NCBI GenBank assembly: GCA_050289805.1
Contig: JBNKGL010000008.1
Coordinates: 1 to 64,000 of the forward strand
DNA from: JAUILA01 sp050289805
GTDB taxonomy: Bacteria; Bacteroidota; Bacteroidia; Cytophagales; Cyclobacteriaceae
Reading direction: 5' to 3'
Length of the DNA: 64,000 bases
Each line of letters opens with the position of its first letter. Position 1 is the stretch's first letter. The position numbers and the translations under genes are program-made. This document shows positions 45,610 to 54,426 of this stretch, piece after piece. The notes beneath the pieces were generated by a model that was given only the letters and a program-made list of their open reading frames with translations, was not told the origin of the DNA and did no database searches.

Positions 45610-46149
45610 ATGACGAAGGTAAGATCAACAACAGTATTGGCCATTGTGCACAAGGGCGAGGTTGCAATCGGCGCAGATGGCCAGGCAACAATGGGGAACT
45701 ACGTTGCTAAAAGTAATGTAAAGAAAATCAGGAAGCTTCAAAACGGAAAGATCGTTACCGGTTTTGCCGGATCAACTGCAGATGCATTTACATTGCTTGA
45801 GCGGTTTGATGAAAAACTCAACAGCTATGGTGGAAATATGAAGCGGGCGGCAATTGAACTGGCGAAAGACTGGCGTACAGATCGATACCTTAGGAAACTT
45901 GAGGCCATGCTGATCACTGCAGACAAGGATGAGCTGCTGGTTGTATCCGGCACGGGTGATGTGCTTGAACCAGATCATCAGATTGCGGCGATCGGATCCG
46001 GTGCAATGTATGCACAGGCTGCTGCCCTGGCGTTGAAAACACATGCGCCAAATCTGACCGCAGAGGAAATCGTGAAGGAAAGCCTTCATATTGCTGCGGA
46101 CATCTGTATTTATACGAATCATAACCTGGTCATTGAAACCCTTAAATAA
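45610..46149 (+). CDS. hslV: ATP-dependent protease peptidase subunit HslV
   Basis: Proteasome-like Ntn protease subunit of HslUV. After a six-residue leader (MTKVRS) the expected mature N-terminal Thr7 starts TTVLAIVHKG; GADGQATMGNYVAKSNVKKIRKL and the AIGSGAMYAQAAALAL segment are typical. 179 residues. The ATPase HslU is not adjacent, unlike in Proteobacteria. Its TAA overlaps the next ATG (TAATG). Confidence 0.95.
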   Translation: MTKVRSTTVLAIVHKGEVAIGADGQATMGNYVAKSNVKKIRKLQNGKIVTGFAGSTADAFTLLERFDEKLNSYGGNMKRAAIELAKDWRTDRYLRKLEAMLITADKDELLVVSGTGDVLEPDHQIAAIGSGAMYAQAAALALKTHAPNLTAEEIVKESLHIAADICIYTNHNLVIETLK

Positions 46150-46490
46150 TGCTCACTATTTACCATAACCCACGCTGTCGAAAAAGCCGCGAGACCTTGA
46201 AAATCATTGAAGATTCTGGGCAGATGGTTCAGGTAGTGGAATATTTGAAGATGCCGCCTTCCCGAAGTGAAATTGAACATATCGTTGAGAAACTTGGGAT
46301 CAAGCCCATAGAACTCATTCGGAAGGGGGAATCTGTCTACAAGGATGAGTATAAAGGAAAGACATTGTCCGATAGCGAATGGCTGGATGCGATTTCAGAT
46401 AACCCGATTTTGATGGAACGACCGGTTGTGGTAAGTGGCAACAAAGCCATCATCGGGAGACCCCCGGAAAATGTTCATGAGCTATTGTAG
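46149..46490 (+). CDS. ArsC/YfgD-family arsenate reductase-like protein, 113 aa
   Basis: Thioredoxin-fold protein with YHNPRCRKSRETL (Cys9-10 region in CxKSR style), LIRKGE and ERPVVV plus IGRPPE, as in glutaredoxin-coupled ArsC and YfgD. All Arg residues used for oxyanion binding in ArsC seem present. No other ars gene is near, so its role may be general thiol redox. Coupled to hslV by a one-base overlap. Confidence 0.9.
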   Translation: MLTIYHNPRCRKSRETLKIIEDSGQMVQVVEYLKMPPSRSEIEHIVEKLGIKPIELIRKGESVYKDEYKGKTLSDSEWLDAISDNPILMERPVVVSGNKAIIGRPPENVHELL

Positions 46491-47663
46491 GCTGTCGAAA
46501 CACTCCTGGATCAATCTGCACGCTTCCCTTATTTCATCCTCGGTAATCGTGAGGGGAGGTGCAATGCGGAAGCTGTTTGGATTTGAAAGAAACCAGAAGC
46601 AAATAATACCTTTTTTGATGCCAAGCTGAACAATCTGGTAAACCTCATCAGGACTTTCAAATTCAATAGCGAACATTAGACCTTTTCGTCGAATTTCCTT
46701 AACACGTGGATGATGGAGGAGGGATTCAAACAGTCGGCCTTTCTTCTCTGCTTCAGGGAGCACTTCTTCAATGACATCCAGCGTGGCGAACGCTGCCGCA
46801 CACGAAACCGGATTGCCTCCAAAGGTTGTGATATGACCCAGCATCGGATCATGGGTGAGCGATTGCATCATTTCATACGATGCAATAAATGCGCCTAGCG
46901 GAAGTCCTCCACCAAGGGCTTTGGCAGAAGTAAGTATGTCCGGAACCACTCCGAAATGTTCAAAGGCAAATAATTTACCCGTTCGACCCATACCAGTCTG
47001 AATTTCATCGAATATGAGTAAAGCCCCGGTTTCATCACATCTCTCACGCAGCGCTTTCATGAATGAGACATCCGGGATACGGACACCGGCATCGCCCTGA
47101 ATCGGCTCAATAATGACTGCCGCGGTTTTTGCGGTTATCTTCTTAAGGTCGTCGGGATTATTGAATTTCAGAAACCTGACATCGGGTAATAAAGGGCGGA
47201 ATGCAAACTTTTTATATTCATTTCCTGAAACACTGAGGGAGCCATGCGTACTGCCATGATAAGACCCCCGAAATGATATCAATTCAGTCCTTCCTGTCAC
47301 CCGTTTTGCAAGTTTCAGGGCACCTTCATTGGCTTCGGTGCCACTGTTGGTAAAATAGCAGCAGTTTAAATTCCGGGGAAGGAGAGAGGTGAGCCGGTGC
47401 GCCAGGAGATTTGATGATGACTGGACAAATTCTCCATAGACCATTACATGGAAATGACGGTCGACCTGGTCCTTCACTGCCTGAACGACCCTGGGATGGC
47501 GATGACCAATATTACTTACGGCTATCCCCGAAATGAGATCCATGTAACGCTTACCGGATGGACTATACAGGTAAAGCCCTTCGGCTCTTTCAATATCCAG
47601 CATGAACGGAGATCCCGTTGTCTGGGCAATATTCTTTAGAAAGATATCATGGCTGAATTCCAT
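46482..47663 (-). CDS. class III aminotransferase, 393 aa
   Basis: Fold-type I PLP enzyme of the ArgD/GabT/aspartate-aminotransferase family. YFTNSGTEANEGALKLA, SYHGSTHGSLS, IFDEIQTGMGRTG, PLP Lys in LTSAKALGGGLPLGA and TFGGNPVSCAAA are in place. Exact substrate (ornithine, lysine, GABA, others) cannot be told from the sequence. No arginine-pathway genes adjoin. Nine-base convergent overlap with the ArsC-like gene. Confidence 0.9.
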   Translation of the reverse strand: MEFSHDIFLKNIAQTTGSPFMLDIERAEGLYLYSPSGKRYMDLISGIAVSNIGHRHPRVVQAVKDQVDRHFHVMVYGEFVQSSSNLLAHRLTSLLPRNLNCCYFTNSGTEANEGALKLAKRVTGRTELISFRGSYHGSTHGSLSVSGNEYKKFAFRPLLPDVRFLKFNNPDDLKKITAKTAAVIIEPIQGDAGVRIPDVSFMKALRERCDETGALLIFDEIQTGMGRTGKLFAFEHFGVVPDILTSAKALGGGLPLGAFIASYEMMQSLTHDPMLGHITTFGGNPVSCAAAFATLDVIEEVLPEAEKKGRLFESLLHHPRVKEIRRKGLMFAIEFESPDEVYQIVQLGIKKGIICFWFLSNPNSFRIAPPLTITEDEIREACRLIQECFDSLQ

Positions 47664-47707
47664 GCATCAAAAGTACAAAGGAAATTCAGACCTGTGGAAG
47701 TGAATAC

Positions 47708-48370
47708 TTAAAATACTGTAAAATCGATACGGGGTACAGCATCATTGCTGGCCAGCGGACGGTTGCCTGTGATAGACAAAAGAGATTCATCAACTCCCAT
47801 ATTCACCATGAGCTGCTTCACACGTTCCATACGGTCGTTAGAAGACTGCGGACTTCCAAGGTGTCCATCAATAATGATGATCCGACCCTGGCGGCCAAAT
47901 TCAACGGCCATCAGGAATGGGCGCATATTGGTTATTTCCAGCTGACCATTATTATCCTTGAATAACAACGGATCCAGTTTAAGTGGTGCGCCATCCTTTT
48001 TATTCGCAATTAGCTCTGTAACCTCGCTACGGATTTTCGCCATCTCATCATCAGACGGCATTTGCATACTGTTGAAAATGATTACATTGGCGCCGGCCAA
48101 TCCTACTTCTTCAGTTGCTTTTTTGGCTGATTTTTTAGACTTCTTTACAGGAGCTGAAGCAACGGCAGATTCGGTTTCCGCCATTTTGAACGGTTTATCG
48201 TTCCTGATTTTCTTAACGCGGGGTCGTCTTGAAACAGATCGTTTGAACTTTCCCTGGCGCTTTTTAATAAGAATTTTACACTGTTTATCCGGACTTATAT
48301 CCTGCGCAACCACAAGATTTCCGGAAACAGTGAATAGTAAGCATAATATCGTAAATACAACTACTTTCAT
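47708..48370 (-). CDS. secreted protein with divergent OmpA-like C-terminus, 220 aa
   Basis: Signal peptide to about residue 23. A basic linker follows (KKRQGKFKRSVSRRPRVKKIRN, about 35-57; and KKSKKSAKKATEE), then PLLFKDNNGQLEITNMRPFLMAVEFGRQGRIIIIDGHLG and SNDRMERVKQLMVNMGVDESLLSITGNRP. The I-I-I-D-G-H, N-x-x-R-x-x-x-V and M-G-V order is that of OmpA_C peptidoglycan-binding domains, but weak. Role in anchoring the envelope is inference. Upstream gap of 300 bases. Confidence 0.65.
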   Translation of the reverse strand: MKVVVFTILCLLFTVSGNLVVAQDISPDKQCKILIKKRQGKFKRSVSRRPRVKKIRNDKPFKMAETESAVASAPVKKSKKSAKKATEEVGLAGANVIIFNSMQMPSDDEMAKIRSEVTELIANKKDGAPLKLDPLLFKDNNGQLEITNMRPFLMAVEFGRQGRIIIIDGHLGSPQSSNDRMERVKQLMVNMGVDESLLSITGNRPLASNDAVPRIDFTVF

Positions 48371-48672
48371 TTCTATCCCTTCCGCCGTATAACGACAGAT
48401 TATTACCTTTCATACCCCCTGGGAGGAGGCAGTAACCGCAATCTTCGACAACGGGCTGAAAGTAACGTTAAACGGGTGGCATGGATCGATAGAATACATC
48501 CGTTTCGGTTGAAAAAAGGTAGGATAAAGCAAATGGATATAAGATAAAAATATTCTAAATAACTGGTTATTAGCTACTTATATCGTATTAGAGTGTAAAG
48601 GGTTGATTTACAGGGAAATGGATTGAGAATCTGAAAAATGGGGTTTAATCGACAGAATGACTTTGACTGTCA
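48371..48672. other. intergenic region upstream of the OmpA-like gene
   Basis: About 300 bases (to the TerB-like stop). Contains a G-rich patch CCCTGGGAGGAGG near 48418 and an AT-rich stretch near 48530-48590. No small gene, tRNA or clear terminator seen; the minus-strand promoter for 48370 should be here. Confidence 0.5.
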
Positions 48673-49104
48673 TTAATCATCAATCATACCATAGAGCTTC
48701 AGGTAATCCCGAATTTCATCGCGAACGTCGTGCGCATTTCTTCCGTCAAATGGAGCGGTTGCGATAGCCTTGAAAAAATCACCTACCAACGAGGTATCTA
48801 TGCCAAGTTCGCGGGCATATAGAATGGCAATTTCCAGTTCGACATCTTCCACAACATCATCAAGATATATCATATAAACAAGGTTGTAGAGTGACCTGGC
48901 CTTATCTGTGGTATCGGTGAATTCCTTGCGCATGGCAATGCTTTCGTAGGTCTTGATATCCTGCACATTCACATTCAGATGCACTCCCCATTTAAGCAGA
49001 CATGTAATATATTTCGTCTCCACCATTTCCTTGCTGAGAAATAGCTTTAAAATCTGGATGTAACTGTCTTTAACTGACGTGATTTCTTCCGGTGAGAGCT
49101 GCAT
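48673..49104 (-). CDS. TerB-like helical protein, 143 aa
   Basis: All-helical cytoplasmic protein. ATG 49104 (MQLSPEEITSVKDSYIQIL) chosen over an upstream one. YNLVYMIYLDDVVEDVELEIAILYARELGI fits the central TerB pattern of A-x-A-D-G-x-V-x-x-E in acidic form. 52 bases after the J-domain gene on the same strand. The pairing of TerB and J domains is seen in one chain in DjlA; here they are separate. Assignment to TerB is by pattern only. Confidence 0.6.
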   Translation of the reverse strand: MQLSPEEITSVKDSYIQILKLFLSKEMVETKYITCLLKWGVHLNVNVQDIKTYESIAMRKEFTDTTDKARSLYNLVYMIYLDDVVEDVELEIAILYARELGIDTSLVGDFFKAIATAPFDGRNAHDVRDEIRDYLKLYGMIDD

Positions 49105-49155
49105 GATTGGAAATTTATGGGTGCATGATAGGATGAATTTCCCTTTGATCAAAGT

Positions 49156-50376
49156 TTATAAACCACAATTCTTTTTTAGCAGCGATTCTGCTTCTGAATT
49201 GCCCAACTCGACGGCCCTTGTCCAGTCGGCACAAGCTTCCCGGACATGTTGCTGACGCAGGTGCATCCTCGCTCTCAGCATGTAAGGCGCGATCAGCGAT
49301 GGACGGAGAAATATCGCCCAGTTGCAATCCGTTATGGCCTCATCCACATTGTTGAGCCGCGAATTTAAATCTGCACGTTTCATAAAAAGTTCAAAATATA
49401 TGTCGGGAGTCTGATCCACGGGCATGACCAGTTCAAAGGCTTCACCGTAACTTGTCGCCTGAAATTTTTTAAATAGCGCTTTGGCGTCGTTGTAATAGGC
49501 CAGGGCCTCTTCCGGTTCTTCCAGGTTATGATCATAGATACCTGCGATCTCAAGAAGCAGGGAGAGATTGTTACGGTCACGGATGAGTATATAATCGAGA
49601 GCATGGACGGCTTTCCGGTATTCACCCATCTTATATTCACACATGGCGATCTGATACCAGGTATTAAGGTTAAGCGGCTCTTCGAAATCCTTTATGATTA
49701 CATAGGTCTCAACAGATTTCCGGTAGTTGCCTTCATTGAATTGATCTGCTGCTTCCCTGCGAAGGGAATTCAGCATTTGATCTCTTGCCTCGCTATATCG
49801 TTCTTCGTTGGGTATTCGAACTGCGAGGGTAGACACTTCCTGGAGAGCTGTGCGGTAATCTCCTGCGGCGAATATTTCACGGGCTTCATTGAGACGTGAA
49901 ATACTTTCTTCCCTGATACGAAGCATTTCGCGATGTGAGATGTAGTCGTTCAGCCAGTAAAATCCAAGGAAAAAACCACTTAATATTACGAATAGCCCCA
50001 ATGAGAGGAATAAGTCCCTGAAATATTTTCGGTCGACCTGGTATTCTGTGTGACGGCCAAAGTCTGTGCCGCCGTACGCCTTGAATCGCGCATAACGAGG
50101 ATAAATAGGAGGTCTTTTCCGTTCGGGTTCCTGGGCCTTTTCAAAGGTTGAATATGCGATGTGACCATATTCCAGGATAAAATCATATCGGGAACGTTTT
50201 TCAGGATTTGACAGAACCTGATAGGCTTCATTGATCTGTTTGAATTTCTCCTCAGCTGCGGTATCCCCGGAGTTTTTGTCCGGATGATGACGGATCGCCA
50301 GTTTTTTGTAGGCTTTTTTTATCTCATCGGCCGTAGCAGCGGAAGAAATTCCAAGCAATTCATAATAATTCAGCAT
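49156..50376 (-). CDS. J-domain membrane protein with TPR region, 406 aa
   Basis: DnaJ J-domain at the N-terminus (YYELLGISSAATADEIKKAYKKLAIRHHPDKNSGD with HPD at about 32-34), then a single membrane helix (about 128-150, LFLSLGLFVILSGFFLGFYW), then TPR-like repeats (about 160-400). No Gly/Phe or zinc-finger region, so a type III co-chaperone that recruits DnaK to membrane sites. ATG 50376 follows lgt by 10 bases. Confidence 0.9.
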   Translation of the reverse strand: MLNYYELLGISSAATADEIKKAYKKLAIRHHPDKNSGDTAAEEKFKQINEAYQVLSNPEKRSRYDFILEYGHIAYSTFEKAQEPERKRPPIYPRYARFKAYGGTDFGRHTEYQVDRKYFRDLFLSLGLFVILSGFFLGFYWLNDYISHREMLRIREESISRLNEAREIFAAGDYRTALQEVSTLAVRIPNEERYSEARDQMLNSLRREAADQFNEGNYRKSVETYVIIKDFEEPLNLNTWYQIAMCEYKMGEYRKAVHALDYILIRDRNNLSLLLEIAGIYDHNLEEPEEALAYYNDAKALFKKFQATSYGEAFELVMPVDQTPDIYFELFMKRADLNSRLNNVDEAITDCNWAIFLRPSLIAPYMLRARMHLRQQHVREACADWTRAVELGNSEAESLLKKNCGL

Positions 50377-50385
50377 GCATTCCTT

Positions 50386-51180
50386 TTATGAAGTCTTCGA
50401 AGTTTTCCTGCTATTAATGTAATTACGGCGGTAAAAGTAAACGGCCGCAATAATTACGAGCAAAGAAATAAATTGTGAATGGGAAATGATCCCATCAATA
50501 ATATAACCACGGCTTTCATCTCCGCGGAATATTTCAACGACGGAACGTCCGATTCCGTATAGAATAAGATACAATAAAAATACCTGTCCGGGAAAGACTT
50601 TTCTTTTTTTAACGATGACCAGTATTATCCCGATCGTGGCAATCATAAAGGCGGAATAAAGCTGTGTAGGATGAAGACTTGTATTTAGAGGCCTTGCAAA
50701 ACAGGCAGGATCCGAGAAAATCACACCCAGCCATCCGTGCGTTTCCTTTCCATAGCAGCAGCCTGCCATAAAACATCCGATTCTACCGAAGAAATGAACG
50801 ATTACGGTGACAATCGCCATGATATCGAGCATGGGGAGTATGGGAAGTTTGTTCTTTCGGAAATACCACAGCATTACCGGTATGCAAAAAAGCAGCGAAC
50901 CATAGAATACAAACCCCCTTCCTGACAGCAGGTCTGCCGGATTGCTTTTGTAGTAACCCGGATTTTCAAAAAAGAGAAAAACCTTCCCGCCAATAAAGGC
51001 ACTGGCGAGCAATAATAGGAAGAGGTTATTTACGGTATCGAAAGGAACTTTAAATTCTTTCTTTGCCTGTACAGCGAGATATGTTACTGCAAGCACAGCG
51101 CCAAGTACAATAAAAAATCCATAGCTGTAGATGGTGAATTCTTTTCCAAACAGATCAAAACTGAACAGTATGGGATGCAT
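50386..51180 (-). CDS. lgt: prolipoprotein diacylglyceryl transferase
   Basis: Inner-membrane enzyme that adds diacylglycerol to the lipobox Cys of lipoprotein precursors. About seven helices; the signature HFFGRIGCFMAGCCYG (about 136-151) and HPTQLYSA (about 178-185) contain the catalytic and phosphatidylglycerol-binding residues. The C-terminus lacks the long tail of the E. coli form. Needed by lipoproteins in this window (DUF4266, MPP, SGNH, M28). First gene of the lgt - J-domain - TerB run. Confidence 0.94.
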   Translation of the reverse strand: MHPILFSFDLFGKEFTIYSYGFFIVLGAVLAVTYLAVQAKKEFKVPFDTVNNLFLLLLASAFIGGKVFLFFENPGYYKSNPADLLSGRGFVFYGSLLFCIPVMLWYFRKNKLPILPMLDIMAIVTVIVHFFGRIGCFMAGCCYGKETHGWLGVIFSDPACFARPLNTSLHPTQLYSAFMIATIGIILVIVKKRKVFPGQVFLLYLILYGIGRSVVEIFRGDESRGYIIDGIISHSQFISLLVIIAAVYFYRRNYINSRKTSKTS

Positions 51181-51260
51181 AGCGTAATGTTTTTTTTGAA
51201 GATAGGAAATTTAGATAAGTCCGGTTGGTTCAAATCATTTCAAATCATGTTATTTACAAA

Positions 51261-52112
51261 ATGATCTCACGGGGTGTAGGCTTTATGCTGTTGGCAACAT
51301 TTGTTTTTGCCTTGATGAATGTGTTCGTCAAACTCCTTCCCGAAATTCCGGCGGTTGAAATTGTCTTTTTCCGATCACTCATTTCACTTGTCATCAGTGT
51401 GGCGATACTCCGTTCCCAGGGAGTATCCATATGGGGCAAGAATCAAAAGTTGTTGTTATTCCGGGGGACTGCCGGGGCCATTGCCCTGGTATTATATTTT
51501 ATCACCATCCAGATGATACCGCTGGCCACTGCCGTTACCATTCAATTTATAACCCCGATTTTTACCACGATCATAGGTATATTTATGAACCGCGAGCGGG
51601 TGGCGCCCATTCAATGGCTGTTTTTTATCATTGCTTTTTCAGGGGTGTTGCTCGTGCAGGGGTTTGACCCGCGGGTGACCCCTGAATTATTGCTGATCGG
51701 AATTATAGCGGCATTTTTCAGCGGAATGGCATACAACTTCATCCGGAAACTGAAAACCTCGGAAAATCCCCTGGTCATTATCTTTTACTTTCCCCTGGTA
51801 ACTATGCCAATTACCGGGGCGTACAGTGCATTCCGCTGGGTTCAGCCAACCGGGTGGGAATGGATTTTTCTCCTGATGGTTGGCGTCCTCACTCAAATCG
51901 CGCAATACTACATGACACGCGCCTACCAGGAGGAAGAGCTTAATAAGGTAGCGAGCGTGAGCTATATCGGTATATTTTATGCGTTGATTTTTGGCTGGAT
52001 TATCTTCGGGGAAAATTTCAATTTACAGACCTATATCGGCATGGGTGTTGTTTTACTGGGAGTTGTTCTTAATCTATGGTACAAACAATACCGGATGCCA
52101 AAAATTAGTTAA
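51261..52112 (+). CDS. EamA-family (DMT) transporter
   Basis: About ten helices in two EamA repeats; ATG 51261 (MISRGVGFMLLATFVFALMN) chosen over a TTG at 51225. TAVTIQFITPIFTTIIG and KVASVSYIGIFYALIFGWIIFGE are the repeats' signature ends. A metabolite exporter (amino acids, nucleotides); specificity unknown. 28 bases before yebC. Confidence 0.9.
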   Translation: MISRGVGFMLLATFVFALMNVFVKLLPEIPAVEIVFFRSLISLVISVAILRSQGVSIWGKNQKLLLFRGTAGAIALVLYFITIQMIPLATAVTIQFITPIFTTIIGIFMNRERVAPIQWLFFIIAFSGVLLVQGFDPRVTPELLLIGIIAAFFSGMAYNFIRKLKTSENPLVIIFYFPLVTMPITGAYSAFRWVQPTGWEWIFLLMVGVLTQIAQYYMTRAYQEEELNKVASVSYIGIFYALIFGWIIFGENFNLQTYIGMGVVLLGVVLNLWYKQYRMPKIS

Positions 52113-52140
52113 TTTTGTTCCGTATCATTTTATTGAATTT

Positions 52141-52884
52141 ATGGCAGGACATAGTAAATGGGCGAATATCAAGCATCGTAAAGGTGCCCAGGACGCGAAA
52201 AGAGGGAAAATTTTTACCAAGCTAATCAAGGAGATCACCGTTGCCGCCAGGGAAGGGGGTGCAGATCCAGATATGAATCCACGGCTTCGGCTGGCAATTC
52301 AGAATGCCAAAGGCCAGAATATGCCGAAGGATAATATTGATCGGGCTATCAACAAGGGAGCCGGTAAAGATGCGGTTGATTACCAGGAACTCACCTATGA
52401 GGGGTATGGTCCCAATGGTGTAGCCGTATTTGTAGAATGTGCCACAGACAATATTAATCGTACCGTATCCAATGTTCGTAGCCTTTTCTCAAAATATGGC
52501 GGAAGCCTTGGGGTGAATGGCTCTGTTGAATATCTGTTCGAACGGAAGGGCAGTTTTCTCATCAAGGAAAAGGAAGGGATGGATCATGATGATATCACGT
52601 TGGAATTGATAGACGGGGGAGCTGAAGAGGTTGAGTTCGATGAGGGTTACATCAGTGTTACTTCTGCGATGGAAGATTTTGGCAGCATGCAGACTAAACT
52701 GGATGAACTTGGTCTGGATGCCGAAGAGGCAGGCCTGGTACGAATCCCCACGACCAATGTAAGTCTTGATAACGAAGGGTTTGAAAAGGTGATGAAGCTT
52801 ATTGAAGCACTGGAGGATGATGATGACGTACAAAAGGTCTATCATAATCTTGATGCCACTGAAGAGCAACTGGAGTTGCTGTAA
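52141..52884 (+). CDS. YebC/PmpR-TACO1 family protein, 247 aa
   Basis: Start MAGHSKWANIKHRKGAQDAKRGKIFTK is the invariant opening, so 52141 is the start even though the frame opens earlier at 51991. KDNIDRAINKG and the DDDVQKVYHNL C-terminus fit. Older work calls it a transcriptional regulator; newer work finds it helps ribosomes at polyproline stretches. Ends in a strong terminator shared with gap. Confidence 0.96.
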   Translation: MAGHSKWANIKHRKGAQDAKRGKIFTKLIKEITVAAREGGADPDMNPRLRLAIQNAKGQNMPKDNIDRAINKGAGKDAVDYQELTYEGYGPNGVAVFVECATDNINRTVSNVRSLFSKYGGSLGVNGSVEYLFERKGSFLIKEKEGMDHDDITLELIDGGAEEVEFDEGYISVTSAMEDFGSMQTKLDELGLDAEEAGLVRIPTTNVSLDNEGFEKVMKLIEALEDDDDVQKVYHNLDATEEQLELL

Positions 52885-52903
52885 GCTGATATTCCAAGAT
52901 AAT

Positions 52904-52934
52904 AAAAAAGGCATGCTTTCGGCATGCCTTTTTT
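52904..52934. terminator. bidirectional terminator between yebC and gap
   Basis: AAAAAAGGCATGC (52904-52916) pairs with GCATGCCTTTTTT (52922-52934) around TTTCG, with A and T runs at both ends between convergent genes. Confidence 0.92.
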
Positions 52935-52953
52935 TATTCGGTTAATCGGATAA

Positions 52954-53937
52954 TTACAGTCTGGCGATCAGATCAGCCACACGGTTTGAATATCCTGCTT
53001 CGTTGTCATACCACGAAACTACTTTCACCAGGTTTCCATTCGCTGTCGTTACACCTGAATCGAAGATAGATGAATGCGGGTCGCCGATGATGTCTGTTGA
53101 AACAATGGGATCTTCCATGTAGCAAAGAATACCTTTCATCGGTCCGTCTGCCGCAGCTTTCATTGCAGCATTCACTTCCTCGGCAGTCACTTCTTTCTTC
53201 AGGATACACACCAGGTCGGTAAGAGATCCTGTAGGAGTAGGTACGCGAACAGCGTTTCCATCCAGTTTACCATTCAGTTCGGGTAATACCAGTCCGACCG
53301 CTTTGGCGGCACCAGTAGACGTAGGAACAATGTTAAGCGCTGCGGCACGTGCACGTCGTAGATCCCTGTGGGGTGCGTCCTGCAGGTTCTGATCTGCGGT
53401 GTACGCGTGGATCGTGGTGATAAATCCTTTTTCGATACCAAACGTATCGTTCAATACCTTGGCTACAGGAGCGAGGCAGTTGGTTGTGCATGATGCGTTG
53501 GATAGGATATCCTCATCTCCTGTGAGGGTATCATCGTTTACGCCAAGAACGACGGTAGTGATGTCTCCTTTTGCAGGTGCCGAGATCACAACTCTTTTCG
53601 CGCCGGCTGTGAGGTGTTTACCAGCGCTTTCACGATCTGTAAAGCGACCGGTTGATTCCAGAACAACATCTACATTGTTCTCTCCCCAGGGCAGCGCAGC
53701 AGGATCACGTTCTTCCAGGGCGAGAATTTTCTTTCCATTTACGATAATATGTTCAGCGGTTGCTTCAACAGTGCCGTTGAATCTTCCGTGGATTGAATCG
53801 TATTTCAACAAGTGAGCGAGTGTGGCGTTATCGGTAAGGTCGTTGATGGCAACCACTTCGACATTCTCTTTTTCCAGGAGGATCTTGAATGCCAGTCGGC
53901 CAATGCGACCGAAACCATTGATAGCTACTCTAGTCAT
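52954..53937 (-). CDS. gap: glyceraldehyde-3-phosphate dehydrogenase, type I
   Basis: Glycolytic enzyme, cytoplasmic. NAD-binding INGFGRIGRLAFKIL, active-site Cys in SNASCTTNCLAPVAK, and WYDNEAGYSNRVADLI are intact. Asp32 position reads as Asn-Asp-Leu, fitting NAD use. 327 residues is normal. Single-gene transcript by layout. Confidence 0.97.
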   Translation of the reverse strand: MTRVAINGFGRIGRLAFKILLEKENVEVVAINDLTDNATLAHLLKYDSIHGRFNGTVEATAEHIIVNGKKILALEERDPAALPWGENNVDVVLESTGRFTDRESAGKHLTAGAKRVVISAPAKGDITTVVLGVNDDTLTGDEDILSNASCTTNCLAPVAKVLNDTFGIEKGFITTIHAYTADQNLQDAPHRDLRRARAAALNIVPTSTGAAKAVGLVLPELNGKLDGNAVRVPTPTGSLTDLVCILKKEVTAEEVNAAMKAAADGPMKGILCYMEDPIVSTDIIGDPHSSIFDSGVTTANGNLVKVVSWYDNEAGYSNRVADLIARL

Positions 53938-54068
53938 GGGTATAAGTGTTTAAGTTAGAATTTCTTTCTTTTTTTGAGAGCGGTAAAATTACATTACCTG
54001 CAGGCGAAATGCAAAGGAAGGGCCGGAGTAAAAAATGAAGGTATTGTAAATTTTTTTTCGGGGAAGTT

Positions 54069-54098
54069 TTGCAAATATTTAAGAGCCATCTATATTTG
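54069..54098 (+). promoter_or_regulatory. Bacteroidota-type promoter of tRNA-Glu
   Basis: TTG (54069-54071) and TATATTTG (54091-54098) spaced by 19 bases, a full match to TTG/TAnnTTTG. The tRNA starts 19 bases after. Confidence 0.8.
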
Positions 54099-54116
54099 CA
54101 ACTCCATTTAACAAAT

Positions 54117-54188
54117 GGCCCGTTCGTCTAGGGGTTAGGACGCCAGGTTTTCATCCTGGAAACAGGGGTTCGATTCCCCTACGGGCTA
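54117..54188 (+). tRNA. tRNA-Glu (TTC)
   Basis: Cloverleaf: acceptor GGCCCGT/ACGGGCT (with G1-T72), D-arm CGTCTAGGGGTTAGGACG, anticodon arm CCAGG-TTTTCAT-CCTGG with anticodon TTC, T-arm CAGGGGTTCGATTCCCCT. CCA is not encoded. Single tRNA gene with its own promoter. Confidence 0.96.
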
Positions 54189-54232
54189 CAACGCGAAGGC
54201 TACCAGAAGGTAGCCTTTTTGCGTTGTAGCCC
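54183..54232 (+). terminator. long hairpin reaching into the tRNA-Glu 3' end
   Basis: GGGCTACAACGC (54183-54194) is the reverse complement of GCGTTGTAGCCC (54221-54232). Inside, AAGGCTACC pairs with GGTAGCCTT around AGAA, followed by Ts. The inner part is a good terminator for the tRNA; the outer arm repeats the tRNA 3' end. Confidence 0.75.
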
Positions 54233-54426
54233 TTCGTGGAAGCTTGCGCGACATGCTGGCCCCTTCGCTAAAAAGCTCCACTGGAGCTTTTCTTAACGCT
54301 CGGTCCTCCTATTTCAGCCACCGAAGCTTTAGCGAAGGTGGGCGGTCTTTTACAGAAAGAGAATGAGAATGAGGGTATTCTAATTCATTCTGCTTCACAT
54401 TCCCATTCTCATTCTCATTCTCATTC
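54233..54426. repeat. repeat-rich intergenic segment after tRNA-Glu
   Basis: Holds a hairpin AAAAGCTCC-ACT-GGAGCTTTT (54271-54291), an inverted pair CCTTCGCTAAAAAGCT (about 54262) and AGCTTTAGCGAAGG (about 54324), and CATTCT hexamers repeated about five times (about 54403-54432). A mirror copy GAGAATGAGAATGAG lies near 54359-54373. No gene found; the hexamers run into the 3' end of the 54427 gene. Confidence 0.7.

Noticed and set aside
51991..52140. Upstream extension of yebC
   Set aside because: The invariant YebC start MAGHSKWANIKHRKG is at 52141; the extension only overlaps the EamA gene.
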